A DNA stretch of 64,000 nucleotides, taken from Rhodothermales bacterium (GTDB lineage: Bacteria; Bacteroidota; Rhodothermia; Rhodothermales; VXPQ01). The DNA lies in NCBI GenBank assembly GCA_951812335.1, contig OX638293.1:2056731-2120730 (forward strand). Direction: 5' to 3'. Positions 35,685 to 44,864 of this stretch are shown one piece after another; the first letter of the stretch is position 1; each line of letters starts with the position of its first letter. Position numbers and translations under genes: made by a program. The notes beneath the pieces were generated by a model. That model saw nothing but the letters and a program-made list of their open reading frames with translations. It had not been told where the DNA came from and made no database searches.

Positions 35685-38441
35685 ATGAGACCTGCATCCT
35701 GGATCGTCGCGGGTATGGTGGCTTTAACGGTCTCGCTGCTGACGCTGAGCGCGTGCGACGACGGGGCGCTGACGGGCCTGGACGATGTCGATCCGTCTGC
35801 GGGGGCTAATGCGCGTGTCGCCCCCGGGGACAGTACGGCCCGTGCAGGCGGCGTTCCAGGAGAGGGCGCGTCTTCCCTGGATCGGTATGCGCTTTTGGGT
35901 CGGATCTTGAGCGCCGACGGCAATCCGGATAGCGTGCGCGTACATGTCAAATCCTGGCATACGGATTATAACGAGACCGGTTACGCTACGCTCGGCATAC
36001 CTGCGAAGGGTACGATATACCACTGGGGGGCCGCGCATTCGGAGGGGGTAGATATCCATGGAGAGGGAGGCGTTCCCGCGCTTGGACGGGATGCTTTGTA
36101 CGCCCTCTCTTTCGATAGTCCTGCGAGAGGCGATGCGTTACTGGTCCTTTTGCCCTCCGCTGTCGATGTCGATACCGATACGTATTTCACATGGGATAAC
36201 GGCGATATCGCTATTACGTCCCAGGCCATCGGGGCCAGGACGCATATCCTTGAGGATATATCGAGTTATAACGATATTGGGTGGAGAAAAGCCGTTTGCG
36301 CGGGCGGTCGGTTCGGACGAATCGTTTTCGAGGGAGATAGCCTGGATGTGTCTACCGTGTTGCACCGTCGTTTTTATGGCGCCATATCCGGCGAAGCGAC
36401 AGGGGAGATACCGAAAGACGTTTCGGGCTGCGGAACGTCTTCGGATGCTTTCGATGTGCAATTGCTTGGATTCGCGGACGACGATGCGTACCAGATGATC
36501 GATTGGCGTCCGATCGTTTCGGAATCTGTATCGCAATCGGTATCCGGGAAGAGTTCGACGGCGAGTGCGACCGCCAGCGGCAACGGATTGAACCGGTCAA
36601 AACCGGCGGCCCATGCGCCTGCTTCGGTGAATTTGTCGGCGTCCACGGTTAATCAGTCTACTTCGGTCACGTTTTCGGCCTCGCCGGACACGATTTGCAA
36701 AGGGTTATCGTCAACGCTTAGCTGGTCGTCCGAGCACACTACGAGCGTATCGATCGATCAGGGCATCGGTACGGTTGAGACCAAGGGTGAGCGATCGGTT
36801 TCTCCGGATAGGACGACGACGTACACGATCGTGGCGAGAGGTCCGGGAGGAAGCAAATTTGACCGTGCAACCGTGCAGGTTCATCTGCCTCCTTCGGTGA
36901 GTTTGTCCGCGTCTCCGGGCATGATCGATCCCGGGGGTAGTTCGACGCTTGTCTGGTCGTCCGAGCACGCTACGCTCGTATCGATCGATCAGGGCATCGG
37001 TTCGGTTGGGGCGTCGGGAGAGCGATCGGTTTCTCCGGATAGGACGACGACGTACACGATCGTGGCGACAAATCCGTGTGATACCGTTACGGACACGGTG
37101 GCGGTGACGGTGACGGCGGACGCTCAGAACGACAGAGCGGCGCTGGTCGCGCTCTACGACTCGACCGACGGGGACAATTGGAAAACCAATACCAATTGGA
37201 AAAGTAGCGCCGCCATCGGTACGTGGTACGGCGTCACGACCGATAACGCCGGACGGGTGATTTTTCTGAATCTCGACCGGAACTCCCTTTCAGGCTCGAT
37301 CCCGGCAGCGTTGGGCGACTTGACCAAGCTCGTGACACTGGATCTCTACGACAACTCCCTTTCGGGTTCGATCCCGGCAGCGTTGGGCGACTTAACCAAT
37401 CTCGAAAAACTGAGTCTCTACTACAACGACCTGACTGGTTCGATCCCGGCGGAGTTGGGCGACTTGACCAACCTCACGAGCCTGCATCTTTACAGCAACT
37501 CCCTTTCGGGTTCGATCCCGGCGGCGTTGGGCGACTTAACCAACCTCACGAACCTGAATCTCGGTGACAACGACCTTTCGGGATCGATCCCGGCAGAGTT
37601 GGGCGACTTGACCAACCTGACGACACTGTGGATCGGTGAGAACTCCCTTTCGGGTTCGATCCCGGCGGCGTTGGGCGACTTTACCAACCTCGAACACCTG
37701 CATCTCGGTGGCAACTCCCTTTCGGGCTCGATCCCGGCGGCGTTGGGCGACTTGACCAACCTCACGAGCCTGCATCTCTACAACAACTCCCTTTCGGGTT
37801 CGATCCCTGCGGCGTTGGGCGACTTGACCAACCTCAGGAACCTGCATCTCGGTGGCAACTCCCTGACGGGTTCGATTCCGGCGGCGTTAGGCGACTTGAC
37901 CAGCCTCCAAACTCTGCATCTCGGTGGCAACTCCCTGACGGGCTCGATCCCGGCGGCGTTGGGCGACTTGACCAGCCTCGAGGTACTGAGTCTCTTCGAG
38001 AACTCCCTGACGGGCTCGATCCCGGCGGCGTTGGGCGGCTTGACCAACCTCGAAAGAATGAGTCTCAACGACAACTCCCTGACGGGATCGATTCCGGCGG
38101 CGTTAGGCGACTTGACCAACCTCGAATGGCTGAATCTCGGTCGCAACTCCCTTTCGGGCTCGATCCCGGCGGCGTTAGGCGACTTGACCAACCTCGTGAA
38201 CCTGCTTCTCTCGCCCAACTCCCTTTCGGGATCGATCCCGGCGGAGTTTGTCAACCTGGACAATCTCCTTCACTTTTATGTCGACAACGGGCTGTGTGTC
38301 CCGGGGAGTACCGCATTCCAGCAATGGCTTGACAATCTCGCTCTATTCTCAGGCGACAGCGACAACATCTGCAATCAGCAAATGACGCGACGACGGCCAA
38401 CGCAGACACCGACCAAACGGTTGCGGAGGGAGCGACGGTGA
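35685..38441 (+). CDS. Lipoprotein with Ig-like domains and leucine-rich repeats, 3' end frameshifted
   Basis: The 918-codon frame starts with a lipoprotein signal (VALTVSLLTLSAC, lipid-modified Cys at about residue 24). An unrecognised domain spans about residues 65-270 (GRILSADGNPDSVRVHVKSW, IYHWGAAHSEGVDIHGEG). Two related Ig-like domains follow (SSTLSWSSEHTTSVSIDQGIG and SSTLVWSSEHATLVSIDQGIG). After a cap motif (LVALYDSTDGDNWKTNTNWK) come 14 leucine-rich repeats (NNSLSGSIPAALGDLTNL). The last 22 codons (QMTRRRPTQTPTKRL) are out of frame. A one-base shift near 38380 restores ANDATTANADTDQTVAEGAT, an Ig/PKD-type domain, which then stops where gltX begins. It is probably surface-exposed; function unknown. 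Confidence 0.85.
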   Translation: MRPASWIVAGMVALTVSLLTLSACDDGALTGLDDVDPSAGANARVAPGDSTARAGGVPGEGASSLDRYALLGRILSADGNPDSVRVHVKSWHTDYNETGYATLGIPAKGTIYHWGAAHSEGVDIHGEGGVPALGRDALYALSFDSPARGDALLVLLPSAVDVDTDTYFTWDNGDIAITSQAIGARTHILEDISSYNDIGWRKAVCAGGRFGRIVFEGDSLDVSTVLHRRFYGAISGEATGEIPKDVSGCGTSSDAFDVQLLGFADDDAYQMIDWRPIVSESVSQSVSGKSSTASATASGNGLNRSKPAAHAPASVNLSASTVNQSTSVTFSASPDTICKGLSSTLSWSSEHTTSVSIDQGIGTVETKGERSVSPDRTTTYTIVARGPGGSKFDRATVQVHLPPSVSLSASPGMIDPGGSSTLVWSSEHATLVSIDQGIGSVGASGERSVSPDRTTTYTIVATNPCDTVTDTVAVTVTADAQNDRAALVALYDSTDGDNWKTNTNWKSSAAIGTWYGVTTDNAGRVIFLNLDRNSLSGSIPAALGDLTKLVTLDLYDNSLSGSIPAALGDLTNLEKLSLYYNDLTGSIPAELGDLTNLTSLHLYSNSLSGSIPAALGDLTNLTNLNLGDNDLSGSIPAELGDLTNLTTLWIGENSLSGSIPAALGDFTNLEHLHLGGNSLSGSIPAALGDLTNLTSLHLYNNSLSGSIPAALGDLTNLRNLHLGGNSLTGSIPAALGDLTSLQTLHLGGNSLTGSIPAALGDLTSLEVLSLFENSLTGSIPAALGGLTNLERMSLNDNSLTGSIPAALGDLTNLEWLNLGRNSLSGSIPAALGDLTNLVNLLLSPNSLSGSIPAEFVNLDNLLHFYVDNGLCVPGSTAFQQWLDNLALFSGDSDNICNQQMTRRRPTQTPTKRLRRERR

Positions 38442-38545
38442 CGCTATCCGGTTCGGGTACGGACCCGGAGGGTGCGACGCTGACCTACGCCTGGGTCGCT
38501 CCGGCGGGGATCGCTCTCCCTGAACAACGCGCATCACGTACTCCC
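38378..38545 (+). pseudogene. Out-of-frame, truncated Ig/PKD-like domain
   Basis: Reading one base earlier than the upstream gene gives ANDATTANADTDQTVAEGAT followed by VTLSGSGTDPEGATLTYAWV and APAGIALPEQ. This is a typical cadherin/PKD-like module, of the kind that ends large secreted bacterial proteins. It continues the leucine-rich-repeat lipoprotein in a shifted frame and is broken off at about 38540, next to the end of gltX. The rest of the protein, including any sorting domain, is missing. Confidence 0.75.
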
Positions 38546-40060
38546 CTACCCCAACACCTCCACCGCCCTACGAATCCGTCGTACGCAGGTATCTTTACCC
38601 AACACCGCCATCATCTCAAAAAGACTCGGCCCGCCGGGGACGCCGCTCACCGCAAGGCGGACCGGATGAATGATGCGCCCCGCCCCCGCCCCTCGCTCTT
38701 CGGCAAACGCCCGTAGCATCGCTTCGGCCTGTGCCGCATCGAAAACGGAGGCGTCTCCCAGCCGGCTCGCATAAGCGCTTAAAAGCGCTGCCGAATCTGC
38801 TTTCCATCGCTTCTTGACAGCCACCTCGTCATACGTCGCCGGATCTTCGAAGAAATACCCCCCCGCTTCCGCAAGGTCCTTCGAAAACGTGATACGGGGC
38901 TGCATGAGCGCCGCCATCCGGCGCTGGCGTTCTTCGTTCTCGAGAAAACCGACCCCCGAAGCACTGCGACGGTCCCGAAGCCAGGGAGCGGCACGCTCCA
39001 GCAATTCATCGACGGAAAATCCCCGAACGTACTGCTGGTTGAACCAGTTGAGCTTGTTCACATCGAATTGCACACCCCCCCCGCCGATCCGATCGAGCGA
39101 AAACAACTCCGCCATCTCGTCGACCGAAAACAGTTCCCTGTCATCGCCGGGATTCCACCCGAGAAGCGTCAGGAAGTTGACGACCGCCTCCGGTTCGTAT
39201 CCGGCCTCCCGACATTGCTCGACGGTTACGGGCAGGCCCTGCTTTTCTGCATGCCGCTTGGACAATTTTCCCTTGCCGCCCGGATTCATAATAAGCGGCA
39301 TATGCGCCATTTCGGGCGGTTCCCACCCGAAGGCCTGGTACAGCAGCAGGTGCTTCGGCGTGGAAGGAAGCCACTCCTCTCCGCGAATCACGTGCGTAAT
39401 GCCCATCTCGCGATCGTCCACGACATTGGCCAGGTGATACGTCGGCATCCCGTCGGATTTGATCAGAATCTGATCGTCGACCCCGCCGGTCGAAAACGAA
39501 ACTCTTCCCCGAATGCGGTCATGGAACGTGATGCGCCCTCCAGGATCCGCCTTCAGGCGCACGACATGCGCATCCTTCCGGTCGATGCGCCGGCGCACCT
39601 CTTCCCCGGAAAGCCCGAGCGAATTCGTCATTTCCCCTCTGGTGACCGCATCGTATTTGGGCGAAGGATTTTCTTCCGTGGCGAATCGCTTCCGCATGGC
39701 CTCGATTTCTTCCGGCGTATCGAAGGCGTAATAGGCATGCCCCTCGTCGAGAAGTTGCCGCGCATACCGGGCATACATAACTCTGCGCTCGGACTGGCGA
39801 TAGGGACCGAAGTCCCCGGGTCGGTCCGGTCCTTCGTCCGGTTGGATGCCGGCCCATTCGAGCCCCGACAGGATATTATGTTCGGCTTCGCGCACGAAAC
39901 GCGCCCGATCGGTATCCTCTATTCGCAGAACGAATGCGCCGCCGCGCCTTCGTGCAAAAAAGTAATTGAACAGCGCCGTACGGAGTCCGCCAATGTGCAG
40001 AGACCCGGTGGGGCTGGGCGCAAAGCGAACCCGGACTTTCGACAAAAAAGATTCAGTCAT
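38546..40060 (-). CDS. gltX: Glutamyl-tRNA synthetase
   Basis: GluRS charges tRNA-Glu. The start at 40060 (MTESFLSKVRVRFAP) gives 504 residues. An open frame runs to 40393, but the added part contains repeat sequence (copy F) and is not conserved. The HIGH-class signature PSPTGSLHIGGLRTALFNY spans residues 16-34. The KMSKS-class motif appears as GKLSKRHAEKQG near residue 245. FVLRIEDTDRARFV and EEWLPSTPKHLLLYQAFGWE are typical. The C-terminal anticodon-binding domain is complete. The gene's 3' end abuts the truncated end of the leucine-rich-repeat lipoprotein gene. Confidence 0.95.
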   Translation of the reverse strand: MTESFLSKVRVRFAPSPTGSLHIGGLRTALFNYFFARRRGGAFVLRIEDTDRARFVREAEHNILSGLEWAGIQPDEGPDRPGDFGPYRQSERRVMYARYARQLLDEGHAYYAFDTPEEIEAMRKRFATEENPSPKYDAVTRGEMTNSLGLSGEEVRRRIDRKDAHVVRLKADPGGRITFHDRIRGRVSFSTGGVDDQILIKSDGMPTYHLANVVDDREMGITHVIRGEEWLPSTPKHLLLYQAFGWEPPEMAHMPLIMNPGGKGKLSKRHAEKQGLPVTVEQCREAGYEPEAVVNFLTLLGWNPGDDRELFSVDEMAELFSLDRIGGGGVQFDVNKLNWFNQQYVRGFSVDELLERAAPWLRDRRSASGVGFLENEERQRRMAALMQPRITFSKDLAEAGGYFFEDPATYDEVAVKKRWKADSAALLSAYASRLGDASVFDAAQAEAMLRAFAEERGAGAGRIIHPVRLAVSGVPGGPSLFEMMAVLGKDTCVRRIRRAVEVLG

Positions 40061-40401
40061 GTCAGAACGTGCAGGGCATGTATGGACACAATGTGCAGCA
40101 AGCAATAGGATATTCTGATTAAATCCGCAAAGCTCAGAGGCTGAGAGGGGTGCGCCGGCAAGGAATGACGAAGCAGTGTCGAGAATATCGTTTGCGCCGG
40201 GACTTCGATCAAGTACGAAAAGGAACCGTATCCGCCTGCGTGCGTCAATGCCGGTTCGAACCCAAACGGGCGCCAGCGGAACGGACAAAACGAATCGGGC
40301 CCTATGGCGCAAGACCGCAAGGATAAAGCCGCCGAAAATAAAGCGCCATAACCCCTTGCCCGTGTACGAAAACAAACGAATTAAGATACGCACACTATAG
40401 C
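40061..40401. promoter_or_regulatory. Divergent promoter region with repeat copy F
   Basis: This 341-bp gap separates the divergent gltX and PpiC-like genes. It contains the truncated repeat element at 40107-40179. The remaining 40180-40401 shows no credible gene. Promoters for both directions are expected here but I cannot point to one with confidence. Confidence 0.4.
40107..40179 (+). mobile_element. Truncated repeat element, copy F
   Basis: The left 73 bp of the family are present: AGGATATTCTGATTAAATCC, the first arm of the core stem (GAGGGGTGCGCCGGC) and GGAATGACGAAGCAGTGT. The sequence then departs abruptly (CGAGAATATCG), so the right arm and right terminal repeat are lost. Confidence 0.85.
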
Positions 40402-42474
40402 ATGATTAGCCGATCCCGACCGATTACCTGGACCGCCCCGGTAGCATTATTCATTGGACTTTCTCTTGCCGCAGGATGCGGATCCCTGTCCCGCACGATG
40501 CCGATTCCCGGCGCAGACAACCCCGAGGTCGTAGCCTCTTTTCATGGAGAACTGCTTACGCTCTACGATTTCGAGGCCAACTACGCTCCTCACACAGGCA
40601 GTCACAGCGACCCCGCTACCGATTCGCTGTCCTCCTACCGCGATTTCCTCGAACGGTATGTCGATTTCCGTTTGAAAGTGGCTGCCGCCAGAGAGGCAGG
40701 TATGGATACGCGGCCTGATATTCTCGAAGAAATCCAATCCTACCGGGTGCGGCTTGCCCGCCCTTTCCTGGTGGAAAAAGAAGTAATCGATCCGATTATT
40801 CGCACGCTGTACGAACGACGGAAAGAGATGGTGGACGTGAGTCACATTCTGCTTACCGTGCCGGAAAACGCCCCCGCGGAGGATACGCTCGCAGCATACC
40901 GAAAAATGCAAGTCCTGCGCGATTCGGTGCTCCAAGGAGTGGATTTTGGAAGCCTTGCGGTTCGTCACTCGCAGGACCCCTCTGCGAGAGGTCCCGCCGA
41001 CACTCGAGGCGCGGGAGGCCGCCTCGGATTTTTCACGGGTGGGGACCTGGTCGAACCTTTCGAATCGTTCGCATACAACATACCCGTTGGGGGCCTTTCT
41101 CCGGTATTCCGGACTCGATTCGGATACCACATGCTGACGGTACATGAACGCAAACCCGCCGTCCCGAATATCCGGATATCTCATATCATGATTCGCCATG
41201 CGGGCCCGCCCGGAGATTCCACGAACGCCCTCGTGCGGGCGGAAGCGCTTGGAAAACAACTCGACGAGGGCGCCGATTTCGCACAGCTCGCAAAAGATCA
41301 TTCCGAAGATATAATGTCCGCCGGCCAGGGAGGAGACGTCGGAACCATCGCCTATACGTCGCCAGTCCCCGACACCTTCAAGGAAGCCGCCTTCGCACTC
41401 ATGGAACCGGGTGACATTGCAGGCCCGGTAGAAACGCCTTTCGGGGTTCACCTCATCCGGTTGACGGAACGCGAGAAACTGCCTTCTTTCGAAGAAGCTT
41501 ACGAGGATCTGAAAAATCTGGCGGGCCGGTTGCCGCGCATGGGCCTGGCCGAAGAAGCGCTTGCACGCGACATTATCCAAAGCGGACACGGACGTGTCGA
41601 CACTGCGCTCGCCGTACGCGCCTTTGCCGGCATTCCCCCCGACTCGATCCTGGTTCTGCCGAACGGCGGCCTCGACGAATCGGCGATCGCCGATACCTTC
41701 TTCGTACTGGGCGACTCGACCTGGACGCTTGGGCATCTTGCCGAGACGGCAAGCAGCCTGAACAATCGCTCCGGAATCGACACCGAGAGCACCGTGCGCG
41801 CGCTCGTTTCGTCGTTTGTTACCGATGCCACGTTGAACACGGAAGCGGCCTTGCTCGAGGAACGCGACGCCGAATTCGGCAAAATCATGCAGGAGTTTCG
41901 CGACGGCCTCGTTTTGTTTGCGCTGATGGAAGATTCCGTGTGGACAGCCGCCGACCGGGATTCGGCCGCCCTGCGCACCCGCTACGGCATGCAACCGGAA
42001 GCATATCGCTGGCCGGACCGCATCCGGGCTATCTCCCTGCAAAGCGCTTCGGATTCCCTTCTGCAGGATGCAGCGGCGCGTCTCGACGCAGGCGCCTCGA
42101 TAGCGGACATCCATGCACTCTACGCCGCCGATACGCTACACATACTGCACGCGGATACGACGCTGCTGGCCGATTCGTCCGGTTCCGTCTATGACCGCGT
42201 ACTGGACCTGAGCGAAGGCGAGCACACCGAAGTTCTTGCCCTGCGGAACATGCGTATAATTCTTGTGCATGACGGGATAGAACCGGCGCGCACGAAGACC
42301 TTCGAAGAGGCCCGAACCGAAATCGTAAGCGAGCACCAGAAAACACTGGAGAAACGCCTGATTGCACATCTCAGGAAGCGCTACAATGCGCATACCTTCC
42401 CGGATCGACTCGTGCGGGCCTTCAAGGAAGAGGCCCCTCCCATGGAGCACGCTGACACGCCGGCGACCCCTTAA
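40402..42474 (+). CDS. Lipoprotein peptidyl-prolyl isomerase with two parvulin domains
   Basis: This 690-residue envelope foldase is probably attached to a membrane by a lipidated Cys near residue 26 (IGLSLAAGCGSLS). A SurA-like N-terminal helical region (YRDFLERYVDFRLKVAAARE) precedes two parvulin domains. The first runs from VDVSHILLTVPENAPAED to FGYHMLTVHERK; the second from IRISHIMIRHAGPP to PFGVHLIRLTER. A long helical C-terminal half of about 300 residues has no recognisable motif. The next gene starts after 3 bases, so the three chaperone genes form an operon. It probably helps fold outer-membrane proteins. Confidence 0.9.
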   Translation: MISRSRPITWTAPVALFIGLSLAAGCGSLSRTMPIPGADNPEVVASFHGELLTLYDFEANYAPHTGSHSDPATDSLSSYRDFLERYVDFRLKVAAAREAGMDTRPDILEEIQSYRVRLARPFLVEKEVIDPIIRTLYERRKEMVDVSHILLTVPENAPAEDTLAAYRKMQVLRDSVLQGVDFGSLAVRHSQDPSARGPADTRGAGGRLGFFTGGDLVEPFESFAYNIPVGGLSPVFRTRFGYHMLTVHERKPAVPNIRISHIMIRHAGPPGDSTNALVRAEALGKQLDEGADFAQLAKDHSEDIMSAGQGGDVGTIAYTSPVPDTFKEAAFALMEPGDIAGPVETPFGVHLIRLTEREKLPSFEEAYEDLKNLAGRLPRMGLAEEALARDIIQSGHGRVDTALAVRAFAGIPPDSILVLPNGGLDESAIADTFFVLGDSTWTLGHLAETASSLNNRSGIDTESTVRALVSSFVTDATLNTEAALLEERDAEFGKIMQEFRDGLVLFALMEDSVWTAADRDSAALRTRYGMQPEAYRWPDRIRAISLQSASDSLLQDAAARLDAGASIADIHALYAADTLHILHADTTLLADSSGSVYDRVLDLSEGEHTEVLALRNMRIILVHDGIEPARTKTFEEARTEIVSEHQKTLEKRLIAHLRKRYNAHTFPDRLVRAFKEEAPPMEHADTPATP

Positions 42475-42477
42475 AGC

Positions 42478-43374
42478 ATGGGAAACCGTTCTTTATACAG
42501 CTTCTCGCTGTCCCTGATGCTGTTGTGCACAGGAGCGGGTATACTGTTTCTTTCCGGCTGTGTGGAAGAAGCGGACTCGCAGAACCACGTGGCGCGTGTC
42601 GAGAATCGGTACCTCTTCGAGGAAGATATCGAGCGCATCATGGGAGGCATTGCCGTGATCGGGGACCCCCTGGAAATGCGGAGGCACATCATTAACCAGT
42701 GGCTCACCACGGAAGTGCTATACCAGGAAGCGCTCCGGCGGGGATTTGCGCAAAACGCCGAAGTCCAGCGCCGCCTTGACGAAAGCGAGCGATCGGTGCT
42801 TGTGAATTCGTTCATCGAAACCTTCTACAGAGAAAATTCCCCGGCTCCCTCCTCGGAAGAAGCGCGGGCATACTTCGAGCAGCACAAGGAACAGCTCCGG
42901 CTGCGCGAACCTTTTGTGCGGGTTCGGTACCTTCGTGCAAAGACGTTCGAGGAAGCCAGACAAGCCCAATTCTCCCTACGAAACGCCAGCATAGCGGAAC
43001 GGGACTCGATATGGACCATGTGGGCAAACACGCTCGAAACAAGCCCGTCTGCGTCGGATACGTTGTTTACCCTCCGCATTTCCGCATACGACCACTACCC
43101 CGAAAGCCGCCTTTTCGGAAACCAGCCGCTACTCCGACAAACGCTTGCGGGTCTGAGCAACGAACGAACCGCGGCCGTCGTGGAAAGCGATTCCTCGTAC
43201 CATATCCTTCAACTGGCGCAGCGCATACCGACGGGGAGTATCCCGCAGCAAGAGTGGATCCAACGCGAGTTGGAGCGCCAACTCGTCCTGCAGAATCGGA
43301 AACAGTTGTATGCGCGTCTGGTTCAACGTTTGAGAAATGAGGCCCTCGCACGCGAAGCGCTCGATAGTCCATAA
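42478..43374 (+). CDS. SurA-like lipoprotein without an obvious parvulin core
   Basis: This 298-residue protein starts with a lipoprotein signal (CTGAGILFLSGCVEE). It has the SurA N-terminal helical layout (ENRYLFEEDIERIMGGIAV, IINQWLTTEVLYQEALRRGF, QRRLDESERSVLVNSFIETF). A later region (PAPSSEEARAYFEQHKEQLR) resembles the chaperone's second helical segment. The middle part (VRVRYLRAKTFEEARQAQFS) sits where a parvulin domain would be but lacks its usual motifs. I therefore call it a foldase-like chaperone that may have lost isomerase activity. It lies between two parvulin-containing paralogues. Confidence 0.75.
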   Translation: MGNRSLYSFSLSLMLLCTGAGILFLSGCVEEADSQNHVARVENRYLFEEDIERIMGGIAVIGDPLEMRRHIINQWLTTEVLYQEALRRGFAQNAEVQRRLDESERSVLVNSFIETFYRENSPAPSSEEARAYFEQHKEQLRLREPFVRVRYLRAKTFEEARQAQFSLRNASIAERDSIWTMWANTLETSPSASDTLFTLRISAYDHYPESRLFGNQPLLRQTLAGLSNERTAAVVESDSSYHILQLAQRIPTGSIPQQEWIQRELERQLVLQNRKQLYARLVQRLRNEALAREALDSP

Positions 43375-43429
43375 TATCTCGTACGGTGTGGCGTTTCTTC
43401 GTTGTTTCCGATTCCTGGCTGGCGTATTC

Positions 43430-44809
43430 ATGTCTTTGCACCCGATGAAATCCGCCGCGTGCGCATGCACGGCTTTTTTTCTTGTATGTGCGGCGCTGAC
43501 CTCCTCCCTGGTTTCGCCGGCCTGTGCGCAGGAGGGCAACGTTATCGATGAGATCGTCGCCGTAGTCAGTGATCAGATAGTGCTCAAATCCGAGGTGGAT
43601 GCCGTCGTGGCTAACTATCTCCAGCAGCAGCGCATCCCCTACTCCGAAGCACTATGGATGGACGCCCTGAACGAACTGATCGGCCAGGAAATCCTGAAGG
43701 TGGCTGCCCGCCGCGACACCAACATCATCGTACAGGAAGAGCAGGTCGATCAGGCGCTCAATCAACGTATCGAGTTCATGGCGGCCCAGGTAGGCGGCGA
43801 GAAAATGCTGGAAGAATTGTATGGCCGAAGCATTGTACGTATCCGGGCGGACCTGCGGGACGAATTGCGCGGCCAATTACTGGCGGATCAGCTTCGCCAG
43901 ATCAAAATTCAGAACGTTCGCATTACGCCCACGGAGGCAGAGGAATGGTTCAATCGGTTTCCTGCCGATTCCTTGCCGGTCATCCCGCATGTAGTGCGGC
44001 TGAATCACATCGTACGCTTTCCCGAACTTACGGAAGAAGCCCGGGAAGAAGCCAGAGAAATTATCGCGGCGATTCGTGATTCCATCGTAACGGGCGGCGG
44101 ATCGTTCGAAGAAATGGCGCGGCAGTTTTCGGAAGATCCCGGCTCGGCAAGTCTGGGCGGTCGCATAGAAAACACGAGTCTGGGCGATCTCGTGCCGGAG
44201 TTCGGTGCGGTTGCCTCCCGTATCCCGATCGAAGAAGTATCGCAAGTTTTCGAGTCTCCGTTCGGATATCATATCGTGCGCGTGAACGACCGGCGGGGTG
44301 AAATCGTCGATTTCAATCACGTCCTGATCCGCATCGACGACAGCGAGATCGATCCCTCGGAAACCATTGCGTTTCTGACGGCTGCGCGCGATTCGGCGCT
44401 TCACCTCGGTATCCCCTTCGAGCGCCTCGCGAAACAGCATTCGCAGGAAGAATCTTCGTCGCAACTGGGTGGCCGGGTGGTCGATCCGCGCACCGGGGAA
44501 CGCGACCTTGTCAGGGAAAATCTCGGGCCGCTCTGGCTGGCGACACTGGACACCATGCAGGTAGGGGAAATCAGCCGGCCCACGCCCGTACAATTGGAAA
44601 ATCCCCGGCAGGCCTACCATATTGTACAACTCGTCCTTTCTCAGGAAGAACATACGGTAAATCTGGAGACGGACTACGAACGCATCGAACAGTTTGCGCT
44701 TCAGGAAAAACGGGCGCAATGGATGCAGGACTACATCGACACCCTGCGCGAGGAGATATATGTAGATTTGCGCGGCAAAGCCAGATCGGTCCGGATGGCC
44801 GAGCTTTAG
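43430..44809 (+). CDS. surA: Periplasmic chaperone SurA
   Basis: SurA carries unfolded outer-membrane proteins across the periplasm. The start at 43430 (MSLHPMKSAACACTAFFLV) gives 459 residues and a signal peptide ending near AQEGNVIDEIVAVVSDQIVL. The upstream open frame is not conserved. After the N-terminal chaperone domain come two parvulin-like domains. The first has FPELTEEAREEAREIIAAIR, FSEDPGSASLGGRIENTSL and VFESPFGYHIVRVND. The second has VDFNHVLIRIDDSEI and HSQEESSSQLGGRVV. The third gene of its operon, it follows its paralogue after 55 bases. Confidence 0.92.
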   Translation: MSLHPMKSAACACTAFFLVCAALTSSLVSPACAQEGNVIDEIVAVVSDQIVLKSEVDAVVANYLQQQRIPYSEALWMDALNELIGQEILKVAARRDTNIIVQEEQVDQALNQRIEFMAAQVGGEKMLEELYGRSIVRIRADLRDELRGQLLADQLRQIKIQNVRITPTEAEEWFNRFPADSLPVIPHVVRLNHIVRFPELTEEAREEAREIIAAIRDSIVTGGGSFEEMARQFSEDPGSASLGGRIENTSLGDLVPEFGAVASRIPIEEVSQVFESPFGYHIVRVNDRRGEIVDFNHVLIRIDDSEIDPSETIAFLTAARDSALHLGIPFERLAKQHSQEESSSQLGGRVVDPRTGERDLVRENLGPLWLATLDTMQVGEISRPTPVQLENPRQAYHIVQLVLSQEEHTVNLETDYERIEQFALQEKRAQWMQDYIDTLREEIYVDLRGKARSVRMAEL

Positions 44810-44864
44810 CGATGCGCAGGAGAAGCGATTTCCGGAGCTCTCTCTCCAAACCTGACACTTTTTC

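Noticed and set aside
40061..40393. N-terminal extension of the gltX frame
   Set aside because: It includes part of repeat copy F and has no similarity to GluRS; start at 40060 gives the family N-terminus.
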